Shown in pieces: positions 17,687-26,416 of a stretch of DNA of 34,515 nt (its first letter is position 1; each line of letters opens with the position of its first letter). Source of the stretch: Methanomicrobiales archaeon (GTDB lineage: Archaea > Halobacteriota > Methanomicrobia > Methanomicrobiales > Methanospirillaceae); the NCBI GenBank assembly GCA_026394715.1, contig JAPKXR010000079.1, positions 1-34,515 on the forward strand, written 5' to 3'. Made by a program: the position numbers and the translations under genes. The notes beneath the pieces are model-generated. The model was not told the origin of the DNA. It was given only the letters and a program-made list of their open reading frames with translations, and did not search any database.

Positions 17687-18246
17687 AAAAATTCCTGTGC
17701 CGCGTAGTAGGTGGCAGTCGGCTGATCATATGCGACGCCAACCCCGATGAGGGTGAGCTGCTGTTCATTTGAATCCAGCAAATTTGCACGGTGTCCAGGA
17801 CTGTTCATCCATGCATCCACAATGAACCTGGCCACTTCGTCCGACGTTCCCGGGTAATTACTGAGCTTTGCGATGTTTTCACCGACACCCACCCTGACAT
17901 ATGTCCCTAAATCCTTTTTAACCTGGTACCCATGCCGTATGGCCCGGTCTGTGGGTGTTTCACCATCAAAGTTGATATGGTCAAAAAGGCCCGTCGTTGC
18001 CATATCGATACAGTGCTCCCGGCCGATTACCGATAATTGTTCGTCCCATATTAAGGCAGGTTTTCCCGCATTTACCCGCTCAATATTTGTATAATAGAAA
18101 ATCCGCTTCTCGATCTGTTCCGTTTTGTCATCAACAATAATCGTTGATGAAATTGTTGAGCCAGTGGCAGGTGTGCGTGGGATTAACGTTGGCAGCGGTA
18201 TTATAACGGGTATATGGGGTTTAAATGTCGGTAATGGCTGTAGCAA
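17683..18246 (-). CDS. CAP (SCP/PR-1-like) domain protein, C-terminal part of a frameshifted gene
   Basis: This frame holds a Pro-rich linker followed by a CAP domain (about residues 45-187): RIFYYTNIERVNAG, then IGREHCIDMATTGLFDH, GENIA and AWMNSPGHRANLL, which are the signature blocks of cysteine-rich secretory/PR-1 proteins, with the two conserved His and the Glu of the CAP cavity. Such proteins are secreted, but this frame has no signal peptide and would need a TTG start. The frame is open upstream to 18312, and the signal peptide lies in another frame at 18276-18530. One extra T in the run at 18304-18308 (A5 on the plus strand) would join both into one protein of about 280 residues. It is therefore either a recent frameshift mutation or a base-call error. 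Confidence 0.75.
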   Translation of the reverse strand: MLQPLPTFKPHIPVIIPLPTLIPRTPATGSTISSTIIVDDKTEQIEKRIFYYTNIERVNAGKPALIWDEQLSVIGREHCIDMATTGLFDHINFDGETPTDRAIRHGYQVKKDLGTYVRVGVGENIAKLSNYPGTSDEVARFIVDAWMNSPGHRANLLDSNEQQLTLIGVGVAYDQPTATYYAAQEFF

Positions 18247-18275
18247 CGAAGGTTTTGATTGTGAAACAGGGAATA

Positions 18276-18530
18276 TTATGGGATTATGGACCCATTTTGC
18301 TGGAAAAATACGTTATTGGCAGGTCGTGGGGTAACATTCGGGAAATACTTTAAGCCTGCGGCTGCCTCCACGAAAATTACCGGGTGAGAGCTCACATCTT
18401 TAACGGGTCCTTGTGCACCTGAAGTTCCCGGGACCTGCCACGTAACGGCTGATGCCACAATCACAAGTGTTCCCGCAATAAGGAGGACGATAATGACCGC
18501 CATCATGGCTCTGGTGTTGTATATTGCCAT
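18276..18530 (-). CDS. N-terminal signal-anchor part of the frameshifted CAP-domain gene
   Basis: Encodes 84 residues from ATG 18530. Residues about 8-28 form a signal peptide or membrane anchor (MMAVIIVLLIAGTLVIVASA), followed by a Gly/Pro-rich extracellular stretch that stops at 18276. The frame that continues the Pro-rich linker into the CAP domain is displaced by one base at the homopolymer near 18304-18308. I therefore regard this as the first exon-like piece of one broken gene spanning 17683-18530, not an independent protein. The 240-nt space to the divergent mat gene holds both promoters. Confidence 0.6.
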   Translation of the reverse strand: MAIYNTRAMMAVIIVLLIAGTLVIVASAVTWQVPGTSGAQGPVKDVSSHPVIFVEAAAGLKYFPNVTPRPANNVFFQQNGSIIP

Positions 18531-18769
18531 TTAATGTGGTGGAATATATTAGAACAATCTGATATACTCTTTCCGGTGAAAAGGCTGCTTCACGCATTTC
18601 CGTGAAGTCCCGTAACCTTTGAATATCGAAAGGATAAACCCAGTTACCGTATACGCGTTGCCGGCCAGCATAATTATTGGGTTTCTGGTGCCGGTTCTCC
18701 TCAAAGGAAACGGTTAAATGAATTCCGATCCTTTTTATTATGATCGATATCTGAATCACGAGGGATTCA

Positions 18770-19972
18770 ATGAAGCGGAATATTAAAATCGAAGGTCTAC
18801 GTCAAATCCCTCTCGAACAGCAGGAAATTGAACTGGTCGAGAGAAAGTGCATTGGTCACCCGGACAGTATTGCGGATGGCATTGCCGAATCCATCAGCCG
18901 AGCCCTAAGCAGGGCTTACTTAGATGAATGCGGGGCTATTCTGCACCACAATACTGACCAGGGGGAGGTCGTCGCGGGCGAGTCTAAACCTTGTTTTGGA
19001 GGGGGCAAAGTCCTCAAACCCATCTATATCTTACTTGATGGGCGAGCCACGAAACATTTTGAGGGCATTAACATCGCGACCGATTCCATCGCCGTGGAAG
19101 CCGCCCGGAATTACCTCCGGGAGAACCTTACCAACTTAAACCTTGAACGTGACGTGATTGTCGACTGCAAACTCGGTACTGGTTCAACTGATCTCCGCGA
19201 TGTCTTCCGGCCATGCGACAACAAAGTGCCCCGTGCGAACGACACCTCGTTCGGCGTGGGCCATGCGCCATTCTCCGAGACAGAAACAATCGTCATGGAG
19301 TCAAGCGATTACATCGATACCATCTTACGACCTGAATTCCCCGCAATCGGGCAGGATATAAAAATTATGGGGCTCCGTGACGGTAATGACATCACGCTCA
19401 CCGTTGCCTGCGCCATTGTCGACCGTTATTGTTCCGACATGAAGGAATATATCGGGTATAAAGAGGTCCTGAAGGAGCGGCTCGAGAATCTCGCAAAGAA
19501 GCATACCGGAAGGAAGGTCAGCGTGCATATCAACACGGCTGACGATATCGACAATGAATCAATATTCCTCACCGTTACCGGAACTTCGGCTGAGATGGGC
19601 GATGATGGTTCAGTAGGCCGGGGTAACCGCTGTAACGGGCTTATCACACCAAACCGCCCAATGAGCATGGAGGCAACGAGCGGCAAGAACCCGATCAACC
19701 ATATCGGGAAGATCTATAACATTCTTTCGACCCAGCTTGCACGCGACTGTGTCGCGAAGGTGGACGGGATTGAAGAGATTTATGTCCGGCTGCTCTCGCA
19801 GATAGGAATGCCGATTGATCTCCCGCTGGTGGCGAGTGTCCAGGTATTGCCAAAGCAGGGGTATGAACTGCATGCGATTACCCGCGATATTGATGCAATT
19901 GTAAATGACGGTCTTGCGAATGTCACCTGTGTTACCGGGAAAGTCATCAGCGGGGAGATCAGGACTTTCTGA
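18770..19972 (+). CDS. mat: S-adenosylmethionine synthetase, archaeal type
   Basis: Encodes 400 residues, the normal size for the archaeal enzyme, which makes AdoMet from methionine and ATP. Recognised blocks include ERKCIGHPDSIADGIAESI (24-42), HHNTDQGEV (59-67) and GGGK (77-80), as well as the conserved GRGNRCNGLI region in the C-terminal half. GAGGG lies 6 nt before the ATG, confirming the start. The archaeal family is very different in sequence from bacterial MetK. It is followed after 14 nt by hisG, so AdoMet and histidine synthesis are probably co-transcribed; both consume ATP and lead to purine or homocysteine by-products, but the regulatory meaning is unclear. Confidence 0.96.
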   Translation: MKRNIKIEGLRQIPLEQQEIELVERKCIGHPDSIADGIAESISRALSRAYLDECGAILHHNTDQGEVVAGESKPCFGGGKVLKPIYILLDGRATKHFEGINIATDSIAVEAARNYLRENLTNLNLERDVIVDCKLGTGSTDLRDVFRPCDNKVPRANDTSFGVGHAPFSETETIVMESSDYIDTILRPEFPAIGQDIKIMGLRDGNDITLTVACAIVDRYCSDMKEYIGYKEVLKERLENLAKKHTGRKVSVHINTADDIDNESIFLTVTGTSAEMGDDGSVGRGNRCNGLITPNRPMSMEATSGKNPINHIGKIYNILSTQLARDCVAKVDGIEEIYVRLLSQIGMPIDLPLVASVQVLPKQGYELHAITRDIDAIVNDGLANVTCVTGKVISGEIRTF

Positions 19973-19986
19973 TCGAATACCAAAAG

Positions 19987-20898
19987 ATGATTCATACCAC
20001 AACAGGTGAAGGGAGGTCTTCAGGAGATGACCTCCCCTATGTAGTTCGGCTGGCAATTCCCAATAAAGGCCGGATATCCACCCCAATTCTTGAACTTATG
20101 GAAAAGTCAGGCCTTCATCTTCTTGATGCGGGTGAAAGGCGCCTGATTTCACGGACTCCTGACCCCCATATCGAGGTGCTGTTCGCCAGGCCGATTGATA
20201 TCCCTGAATATGTCGCGACAGGTGCTGCCGATATGGGGATTACCGGGCATGACATGGTGGCTGAACGCGGTGTCAGCGTTGATGAACTCCTCGACCTCCA
20301 GTTTGGCCGTGCGACGCTGGTCCTTGCCGTGGAGGAAGGTTCGCCTGCACGGTCCGTCAATGATCTCGTGGGTGCAAAGGTTGCGACCGAATTTCCGGGC
20401 ATTGCACAAGCTTATTTTGCCCAGCATGACATCCCGGTGCAGATTGTCCAGGTTGGCGGGGCCTGCGAGGTGACACCGTACCTCGGCATCGCGGACGCAA
20501 TAATCGACCTGTCAAGTTCAGGGGACACGCTCCGGTCGAACCGCCTGCGCGTGATCTCGGAAGTAATGAAGACGAGCACGGTAGTTATTGCGAACCGTGA
20601 TGCACGGGCCCTGAAATCTGAGAAGGTAGAAGAGATCGTACTGGCCCTTGAAAGCGTGATCCGTGCCCGTGGACAGTGCTACCTGATGATGAATGTCCGC
20701 CGTGTGTGTCTTTCGGACGTAAAACGTGTCCTCCCCGGGCTGTCAGGGCCGACCGTAATGGAAGTTGCTGCCAGCGAGGACCTTGTTGCCGTGCACGCGG
20801 TGGTAAGCGAGGACCGGGTCTACCGCTTGATTAACCTGCTGAAACGTGCAGGGGCTCGGGACATCCTGGTGATGTCGATTGAACGGATGATCCGCTGA
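19987..20898 (+). CDS. hisG: ATP phosphoribosyltransferase (long form)
   Basis: Encodes 303 residues. It catalyses the first step of histidine synthesis, joining ATP and PRPP. The catalytic part shows LAIPNKGR (22-29), the [10 protein letters not shown] block and the PRPP-binding loop [12 protein letters not shown] (174-185). The C-terminal part (about 220-303) is the ACT-like regulatory domain of the long HisG form, so feedback inhibition by histidine is expected and no HisZ is needed. About 18 residues precede the usual family start; no later start codon is available, so ATG 19987 is kept. A GGAGG-like sequence lies within this extension without a start codon after it. Confidence 0.95.
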   Translation: MIHTTTGEGRSSGDDLPYVVRLAIPNKGRISTPILELMEKSGLHLLDAGERRLISRTPDPHIEVLFARPIDIPEYVATGAADMGITGHDMVAERGVSVDELLDLQFGRATLVLAVEEGSPARSVNDLVGAKVATEFPGIAQAYFAQHDIPVQIVQVGGACEVTPYLGIADAIIDLSSSGDTLRSNRLRVISEVMKTSTVVIANRDARALKSEKVEEIVLALESVIRARGQCYLMMNVRRVCLSDVKRVLPGLSGPTVMEVAASEDLVAVHAVVSEDRVYRLINLLKRAGARDILVMSIERMIR

Positions 20899-20903
20899 GT
20901 AAA

Positions 20904-21614
20904 ATGAAAATATTTCCCGCAGTTGATATCCTTGACGGGCGGTGTGTCCAGCTGGTCCAGGGCAGGAGAGAGACCGCCACGTCTTTTGGTGAGCCCTGGA
21001 CCTGTGCAAAGAGGTGGCTCTCCGAAGGAGCTGATTCGCTCCATGTGGTCAACCTTGACGGTGCTTTTGGTAACGCCGGCCTGAATGTAGACCTCATCCG
21101 GGAGCTCGTCCGTGAGACCGGGGTCACCATCCAGCTTGGCGGGGGTATCAGGTCGGTAGCGGACGCGAGGGGCTGGCTGGAAGCCGGCGTGGAGCGGGTC
21201 ATCCTTGGCACGGTGGCAATAAAATCTCCTGGGTTTATCCGGGCTCTTGCAGACGAATTTGGCAATGCACGGGTAATGGCCGGTGTGGACGCCCGGGGTG
21301 GAGAGATTGCCATAGATGGTTGGCAGACGACTGCGGGTAACTACCTGGACTGGGCAGTACGTTTTGAGTCCCTTGGTGCGGGGTACCTCCTGTACACAAA
21401 TGTGGATGTCGAAGGGCTCCAGGAGGGCGTGAATTTCACCCCTGTGAAAGCACTTCTTGAACGGGTAAGGACTCCTGTTATCGTTGCCGGTGGGGTATCG
21501 GGCGTAGATGATATTAATGGTCTCGCTCAAATGGGTGTATATGGTGCGGTACTGGGATCGTCACTCTACAGCGGTAGAGTCCGGCTCCGCGATGCACTGG
21601 AGGCAGCACGATGA
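20904..21614 (+). CDS. hisA: phosphoribosylformimino-5-aminoimidazole carboxamide ribotide isomerase
   Basis: Encodes 236 residues, the usual length. It is a TIM-barrel enzyme of histidine synthesis that isomerises ProFAR to PRFAR. Catalytic acid/base residues D8 (FPAVDILDG) and D129 (GVDARGG) are present, with phosphate-binding blocks QLGGGIR (77-83) and VAGGVS. It starts 5 nt after the hisG stop codon and overlaps hisB by 4 nt (ATGA), so translation is coupled along the operon. Confidence 0.96.
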   Translation: MKIFPAVDILDGRCVQLVQGRRETATSFGEPWTCAKRWLSEGADSLHVVNLDGAFGNAGLNVDLIRELVRETGVTIQLGGGIRSVADARGWLEAGVERVILGTVAIKSPGFIRALADEFGNARVMAGVDARGGEIAIDGWQTTAGNYLDWAVRFESLGAGYLLYTNVDVEGLQEGVNFTPVKALLERVRTPVIVAGGVSGVDDINGLAQMGVYGAVLGSSLYSGRVRLRDALEAAR

Positions 21615-22192
21615 GGAGGACTGAACAGAAAAGAACTACGAACGAGACAGATGTCTGCGTGGTTTTTGACCCGGACGGGACACACGACTGTTCCGTTGAT
21701 ACTGGTATACCTTTTTTTGACCATATGCTGGCTGCACTTGGCAGGCATGGAAGGATTGGACTAACAGTAACAGCGAAGGGTGACCTTGAGGTTGACACCC
21801 ATCATACGATCGAGGATATCGGCATCGTCCTTGGAGAGACCATACGGTTATCAACCGGTGATGGTCGCGGGATACGGCGGTTCGCCCATGCGATGGTGCC
21901 GATGGATGAGTCCCGCGCAACAGTTGTACTCGATTGCGGGGGAAGGGGCTACCTGCTTTTTGAGGGGAAGTTCACAGGAAAGACCATCGGTGGGATAGAT
22001 ACCGACATATTCGAACATTTTTTTTACAGCTTGTGTACCCGGGCAGGGATTACCGCACATATCCTGTTTATGGGCCGGAATGACCACCATAAATGCGAAG
22101 CGGTGTTCAAGGCATTTGGGATCGCGCTTGGCGAAGCCCTCTCATATCGTGGCAATGATGACCAGGTACCAAGTACAAAAGGAACATTCTGA
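21611..22192 (+). CDS. hisB: imidazoleglycerol-phosphate dehydratase
   Basis: Encodes 193 residues, a monofunctional HisB of typical length. The Mn-binding motifs are HHTIED (64-69) and DHHKCEA near the C terminus, together with [11 protein letters not shown] (30-40). It converts imidazole glycerol phosphate to imidazole acetol phosphate. It overlaps hisA by 4 nt and is followed by a terminator, so the local his operon is hisG-hisA-hisB only; the remaining his genes must lie elsewhere. Confidence 0.96.
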   Translation: MRRTEQKRTTNETDVCVVFDPDGTHDCSVDTGIPFFDHMLAALGRHGRIGLTVTAKGDLEVDTHHTIEDIGIVLGETIRLSTGDGRGIRRFAHAMVPMDESRATVVLDCGGRGYLLFEGKFTGKTIGGIDTDIFEHFFYSLCTRAGITAHILFMGRNDHHKCEAVFKAFGIALGEALSYRGNDDQVPSTKGTF

Positions 22193-22274
22193 AATAAACG
22201 GAAAGGACTGGGCAGCAAAACTTACCGTGCCGATAACCGAAATAATACGATTGCCACCTCGATCTGATGTATTA

Positions 22275-22296
22275 CCGGAAGAACCGGATTTTTTTT
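22275..22296 (+). terminator. terminator of the mat-his operon
   Basis: CCGG-AAGAA-CCGG forms a short stem and is followed by T8 (22289-22296), about 80-100 nt after the hisB stop codon and just before the convergent histone gene. Confidence 0.55.
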
Positions 22297-22316
22297 AGTT
22301 AGAGAAAGGGGGAATA

Positions 22317-22523
22317 TTATGCTGACTTTGCAGCCAGCTCTACATCCTCTTCCTTGATCGTCTTGCGTCCCGCGTGGAGCGCGAGCCTGTTTGCCTCTTT
22401 GGTCAGGTGTGAAATGTATGCCTCTGACTTGGCAACAAGTGCAGCAGCTGCGTCGCTACCCACTCTCTCTGCTCCATTTTTCTTTGCAATCCTTACAACT
22501 GCAGCAATAGGTAAATCTGCCAT
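22317..22523 (-). CDS. archaeal histone
   Basis: Encodes 68 residues, exactly the HMf size, forming one histone fold. Typical blocks are MADLPIAAVVRIAKKNGAERV at the start of helix 1, AYISHLTKEANRLALHAGRKTI across helix 2 and EDVELA in helix 3. The Arg and Thr of loops that insert into the DNA minor groove (R12 and the RKT group) are present. It dimerises and wraps DNA, compacting the chromosome and influencing transcription. GAGGT lies about 8 nt before the ATG. It has its own promoter and is convergent with hisB. Confidence 0.96.
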   Translation of the reverse strand: MADLPIAAVVRIAKKNGAERVGSDAAAALVAKSEAYISHLTKEANRLALHAGRKTIKEEDVELAAKSA

Positions 22524-22552
22524 TGTATTACCTCAGACAAAAGTGTATTACC

Positions 22553-22566
22553 AAATATTTAAACGT
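22553..22566 (-). promoter_or_regulatory. TATA box of the histone gene
   Basis: On the minus strand the sequence GTTTAAATATTT is a good archaeal TATA box. It lies about 30-40 nt before the ATG, predicting a short leader that still includes the GAGGT ribosome binding site at 22531-22535. Confidence 0.6.
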
Positions 22567-22712
22567 TTCGAGATTCTTGCCCAATTTTTAGCAGATTATG
22601 CTATCCGGGGCATCCTTGCACGAAATATACCAATCGGCCGCATCAATAGAATATCCTGAAAAAAATGTCCGGATATTGGATTTATCTTAAAATCAAAGTC
22701 ATACCGGAGTTT

Positions 22713-23462
22713 TTAAGATTTGGAGAGTTTATCTGCAAGCAATATCGCATTGCGGTAATCTGGAGATGCGCGCGAAGTATCCACAAAAATTCTATTGATA
22801 TTTACCACGGGTGCACCATGACCATGACCCGCACCAAGGAAGGTGAGTGTCCGGAATATCAGGTTCCCGGTAATCCCATCCGGGGCGATAATAACTCCGG
22901 CATCCGAAATTGCAGCTTCAATAAGGATTTCGTAATGGGTTTCCCCGGTAAGCCTGGCAACCAGCTCAGCTTCAGCCATGCTCCGGTCGACCCTCCGGTT
23001 CCGTCCTACGTCACCGAGCCGTCCCCCGGAGAGGATAGCCACCCGCGAAGGGAGGCCGAATTTCCCCGCAATCTCACGGCCTTTCTTTACTAATGCCACT
23101 TTTTCCGCAACTGACCAGCCTTCATCCACCCCTACCGGGGCAAGCAGGAATTTCTTCCCGCCTGCCGTTTCGAGCAGAGCAATACGTTCAAGGTGATCGA
23201 CGCCGGCAACCAGTTTCAGTGCTGTGAGTGTCGCATTTGCCGGAAGAGTCCCCCGGATTGCCGCCCTGATAGTCCCCTGCATGAGGTCATTCACCAGGTC
23301 CTGTTCCGGAGACGGTGAGGTTTGGATAGTAAGGGTCACACTCCCGGGATCGATGAGTCCGGGTTTACAATAAATGATGACCTGGTCCCCAATCCCCGAA
23401 TTCAGTACACTGGAAATGACTTTTTCTGTATCCTCTTCTATCCCGATACCGATCTTGCTCAT
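22713..23462 (-). CDS. mtxX: methanogenesis marker protein 4 (MtxX family)
   Basis: Encodes 249 residues. The sequence matches the MtxX/marker 4 family, which is distantly related to phosphotransacetylases and found in methanogens. Helpful blocks are RGTLPANATL, VGVDEGW, ILSGGRLGDVGR and IAPDGITGNL. The related fold suggests an acyl- or methyl-transfer role, but the reaction is not known to me. It begins 6 nt after the stop codon of the upstream mmp2 gene, so the two are co-transcribed. Cytoplasmic, with no membrane segment. Confidence 0.88.
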   Translation of the reverse strand: MSKIGIGIEEDTEKVISSVLNSGIGDQVIIYCKPGLIDPGSVTLTIQTSPSPEQDLVNDLMQGTIRAAIRGTLPANATLTALKLVAGVDHLERIALLETAGGKKFLLAPVGVDEGWSVAEKVALVKKGREIAGKFGLPSRVAILSGGRLGDVGRNRRVDRSMAEAELVARLTGETHYEILIEAAISDAGVIIAPDGITGNLIFRTLTFLGAGHGHGAPVVNINRIFVDTSRASPDYRNAILLADKLSKS

Positions 23463-23468
23463 ACTACG

Positions 23469-24434
23469 TCACCCAGGTCCGGTAAAGAGCCGCATGATGC
23501 CGTTTTTTGAAAAATCAAAGACCAGCGATTCCTGGTCTTCGTAGGTAATTTTTAGGTCCCTGCTGGAATCTACCGTCCCGATTACGTTCGCAGCCATCCC
23601 GACGGCAGAAAACCGGGAACATACTTCGCTTGCATTTTTTTCGTTTACGGTCAGGATGAAACCCATACCCGGGTACATCCGTATCCATTGTTCGAAGGAG
23701 ATATTGTTCTCCTCCAGGTCAGGATGCGGTATCTTTGCGAGGTCAATGGTCGCACCCTTGTTGCTCACTTCGAGGAGCATGCCGAGGGTACCGATTACAC
23801 CTGGGTTGCTGATATCTTTCCCTGCTGTCACGAGGTGCTCCTGTCCGAGCTGTTCAAGAAGCTGGACCTGTGTCCGCACGTAGGACGCAGATTTCATCGT
23901 CACCGAGTCCCAGTTAAGGAAGCAGGAAGGGTGTACCCTGCCACTCAAATCGATAGCCGCTACAACAAGGTCCCCGTCCTGTGCCGTGTGGGAGTAGATA
24001 ACCGAATCAACGCCTGCCACTCCGATAATGGCCACATCGATCACACTATACGGGGTATCAGGGTGGAGGTGCCCCCCGACAATCGGCACACCGAACTGGG
24101 ACGATGCATCATGCATCCCGTCAATCACCTGTTTCCGGATAGAATTGTCGGAGATTGAAAACACATCGACCATGGCAATAGGTTTCCCACCCATCGCAGC
24201 GATATCATGTATATTAACGAGAACAGAGCAGTAGCCTGCCCAGTAAGGGTCGGCCTCCATTAACTTGCTCCAGATTCCGTCTGCTGCGAGGAGAAGTGCT
24301 TCATTCCCATGTCGGATAACTGCTGCGTCCTCGCCAAACGAGGCCATTATGTCAGGGGTGTCAATACGGATCGCCTTTACCATCTCGCCGATGGCATGCT
24401 TCCGTTTCACTCCTTCATAGTCCCTGACGAGCAT
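23469..24434 (-). CDS. methanogenesis marker protein 2 (AIR synthase-like)
   Basis: Encodes 321 residues of the PurM/SelD-like ATP-binding superfamily. The glycine-rich and acidic blocks FGEDAAVI, ADGIWSKL, NIHDIAAMGG and GGHLHPDTPY correspond to the nucleotide and metal sites of AIR synthase relatives, while the overall sequence fits marker 2 of methanogens. The substrate is unknown. I chose ATG 24434 because the alternative ATG at 24485 would place the AT-rich promoter-like stretch (about 24492-24503) only 10 nt upstream, and the extra 17 residues are not family-like. No clear ribosome binding site is seen at either. It shares an upstream region with divergent rfcL. Confidence 0.88.
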   Translation of the reverse strand: MLVRDYEGVKRKHAIGEMVKAIRIDTPDIMASFGEDAAVIRHGNEALLLAADGIWSKLMEADPYWAGYCSVLVNIHDIAAMGGKPIAMVDVFSISDNSIRKQVIDGMHDASSQFGVPIVGGHLHPDTPYSVIDVAIIGVAGVDSVIYSHTAQDGDLVVAAIDLSGRVHPSCFLNWDSVTMKSASYVRTQVQLLEQLGQEHLVTAGKDISNPGVIGTLGMLLEVSNKGATIDLAKIPHPDLEENNISFEQWIRMYPGMGFILTVNEKNASEVCSRFSAVGMAANVIGTVDSSRDLKITYEDQESLVFDFSKNGIMRLFTGPG

Positions 24435-24554
24435 TGCGATTTTTTCTGTGGAGCAATAAAATACCACGGTACCACCATTCAACATGAAAATTTAGTTATA
24501 TTATTTTAGGTGTCATCAGACATAATTTATTTGATATACCGCCCTAGTTTCTCT

Positions 24555-25988
24555 ATGGACTGGACAGAAAAATACCGGCCTTCTCATCTTGCTGATATTG
24601 TAGGGAACGGTACTGCTGTCCACCAGATGCTGGACTGGGCACGTGGATGGAAACGTGGCACAAAACCGCTCATCCTCTATGGAAAACCTGGTATTGGAAA
24701 GACCTCCGCGGCCTATGCCCTGGCGAACGATATGCAGTGGGAGGCGATGGAACTCAACGCGAGTGACACGCGGACAAAAGCCATCATAGAACGCGTTGCA
24801 GGGGCAGGCAGTACATCGGGTAGCTTGACAGGGGCTGCGAGGAGGCTGGTTGTCCTTGATGAGGCGGACAACCTGCAGGGCACCGCGGATAAAGGCGGGG
24901 CGAAAGCAATCCTTGATATCATTCGGGACGCACGCCAGCCCATTATCCTGATTGCAAATGACCTGTACGGTCTGGCTTCAGATCTTCGTGCTGCTTGTGA
25001 CCCTGTCCAGTTTAAGGCCCTTCCCGCGCGGTCACTTATCCCTCACTTGAAATACATCTGTTCTGTTGAGAAGGTGCAGTGCAATGACCAGGCCTTAAAG
25101 GATATTGCTGATAATTCCGCGGGAGACATGAGGGCTGCGGTGACGACGCTGTATGCCGCATCCATCGGGAAACAACGGATCGAGGAGCCGGATATCCGGA
25201 CCTCAATGAAAGATGGTCGTGCGAGCATATTCCAGCTCATACCGGCGGTATTTGGCAGGTGTGCGGGTGCAGAACTGGTCCGGATGTCATACGAGGTCGA
25301 TGATAAGCCCGATGCCATCGAGCAGTGGATTGAGGCGAACCTGGCCTCTCTCAAGGGCCCGGAAGCGACAGCACAAGCCTACCGTTACCTCTCGCGGGCA
25401 GACGAATATATCGGGAATACGAATCGCCGTCAATATTTCATGCTCTGGCGTTATGCCACGGTAACCATGCTGCTCGGTACCAATGTCGCATCAGGGGGCC
25501 ATGGGATCCATGAACGGATATCTTCGCCCCGCCGCTGGCAGAGGATGGCATCTTCGAAGCGTCAGAAAGGCATACGCACGGCCCTGCTCGGTAAGCTGGG
25601 TGGTCTGATACACATGCCCCAGCAAACTGTCAGGGATGGTTACCTGAACCTGCTGTCCATCCTTGCTGAAAAGGACCCGCTTTTTTTTGCAAGAGAACTG
25701 GACCTTGATGCAGACCAACTGGGCCTTCTTATCCATGACCGGGCGAAGGCAATAACTATCGCGAAAGCGCTGGCCGTTGAAAGAAGGGAAGAGGACAAGA
25801 GGGAGAAGATAAAGGCGCAGAAAAAAACGGCACCCGAACAGAAAATAAAGCCGGCGCCTGCAGTTACACCCGCTCGAGTGAAGGCCGGAGTCCTGGAAAC
25901 GGTTCTTCCCGATGAGCCGGGGTCCCCACCGCCTCCACAACAGGAGAAACAACAGAAGGCCGGGGGCCGGCAGTCAACCCTTTTCTGA
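24555..25988 (+). CDS. rfcL: replication factor C large subunit
   Basis: Encodes 477 residues. RFC loads the PCNA sliding clamp at primer ends. The AAA+ domain has the N-terminal signature MDWTEKYRP (1-9), Walker A GKPGIGKTS (43-51), Walker B LVVLDEAD (98-105) and sensor regions. A collar domain follows, and the C terminus is a charged Lys/Glu/Pro-rich linker ending in QSTLF, a PCNA-interacting PIP-box. I chose ATG 24555 because the family starts with MDWTEKYRP; an upstream GTG would add 15 unrelated residues. The 3' end overlaps the convergent UPF0146 gene by 15 nt. Small subunit rfcS is not in the window. Confidence 0.96.
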   Translation: MDWTEKYRPSHLADIVGNGTAVHQMLDWARGWKRGTKPLILYGKPGIGKTSAAYALANDMQWEAMELNASDTRTKAIIERVAGAGSTSGSLTGAARRLVVLDEADNLQGTADKGGAKAILDIIRDARQPIILIANDLYGLASDLRAACDPVQFKALPARSLIPHLKYICSVEKVQCNDQALKDIADNSAGDMRAAVTTLYAASIGKQRIEEPDIRTSMKDGRASIFQLIPAVFGRCAGAELVRMSYEVDDKPDAIEQWIEANLASLKGPEATAQAYRYLSRADEYIGNTNRRQYFMLWRYATVTMLLGTNVASGGHGIHERISSPRRWQRMASSKRQKGIRTALLGKLGGLIHMPQQTVRDGYLNLLSILAEKDPLFFARELDLDADQLGLLIHDRAKAITIAKALAVERREEDKREKIKAQKKTAPEQKIKPAPAVTPARVKAGVLETVLPDEPGSPPPPQQEKQQKAGGRQSTLF

Positions 25989-26393
25989 ACCGTTACCCCG
26001 CTTGTGATAACGGTGCAGGAGTACCCCGCAGTCGATACGGTCCCCACCATCACCGTAACACTCGAAGCCGAGATGGTACACGAGGAGGTCACACCTGAGG
26101 CCCCGCGCGAGTTCTTTCATCGGCGGTACCATCTCTTCAGCCGGCCGGACTGAGTAGAGGACATCTGCTCCGCGATATTCCCTGGTATCGGGAGAAAATA
26201 TATCGTCACGGATGTAACAGACCCCGGCAGGGGGTACCTGGGGTTTTATGTCAGTGCAACGGCACGTGATTCCCGTCGATACGATGTATTCCGCCGCGGT
26301 GAAATTATGCCCCACGCCAATCTCTACCGGGCTTCTGTAATGCTCCGCAATATACCTGCCGATGCAATGCTCAATACGTTTATACCCGTCCAT
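25974..26393 (-). CDS. UPF0146 family protein
   Basis: Encodes 139 residues. The blocks VEIGVGHNFTAAEYI, CTDIKP, YIRDDIFSPD and ADVLYSVRPAEEM match the archaeal UPF0146 family. These resemble a reduced Rossmann methyltransferase-like core (Gly-rich loop, then acidic residue), but no activity is established. It is divergent from archaemetzincin with only 17 nt between the start codons. Its TATA-like element (AAAAAATAT on the minus strand, 26420-26429) lies inside the archaemetzincin coding region about 30 nt from its own ATG, predicting a leaderless mRNA. Confidence 0.82.
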   Translation of the reverse strand: MDGYKRIEHCIGRYIAEHYRSPVEIGVGHNFTAAEYIVSTGITCRCTDIKPQVPPAGVCYIRDDIFSPDTREYRGADVLYSVRPAEEMVPPMKELARGLRCDLLVYHLGFECYGDGGDRIDCGVLLHRYHKRGNGSEKG

Positions 26394-26416
26394 TCCAGTA
26401 TAGTATTGGAATGGAC
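26388..26416. promoter_or_regulatory. perfect inverted repeat containing both start codons of divergent genes
   Basis: GTCCATTCCA (26388-26397) and TGGAATGGAC (26407-26416) are exact reverse complements with a 9-nt spacer. Each arm contains an ATG: the UPF0146 start on the minus strand and the archaemetzincin start on the plus strand. TATA-like elements lie about 30 nt from each start (26379-26385 and 26420-26429). The repeat covers both predicted transcription starts, so a bound dimer could silence both genes. Confidence 0.6.

Noticed and set aside
20820-21530. 236-codon minus-strand frame opposite hisA
   Set aside because: Fully antisense to hisA, with no protein family features.
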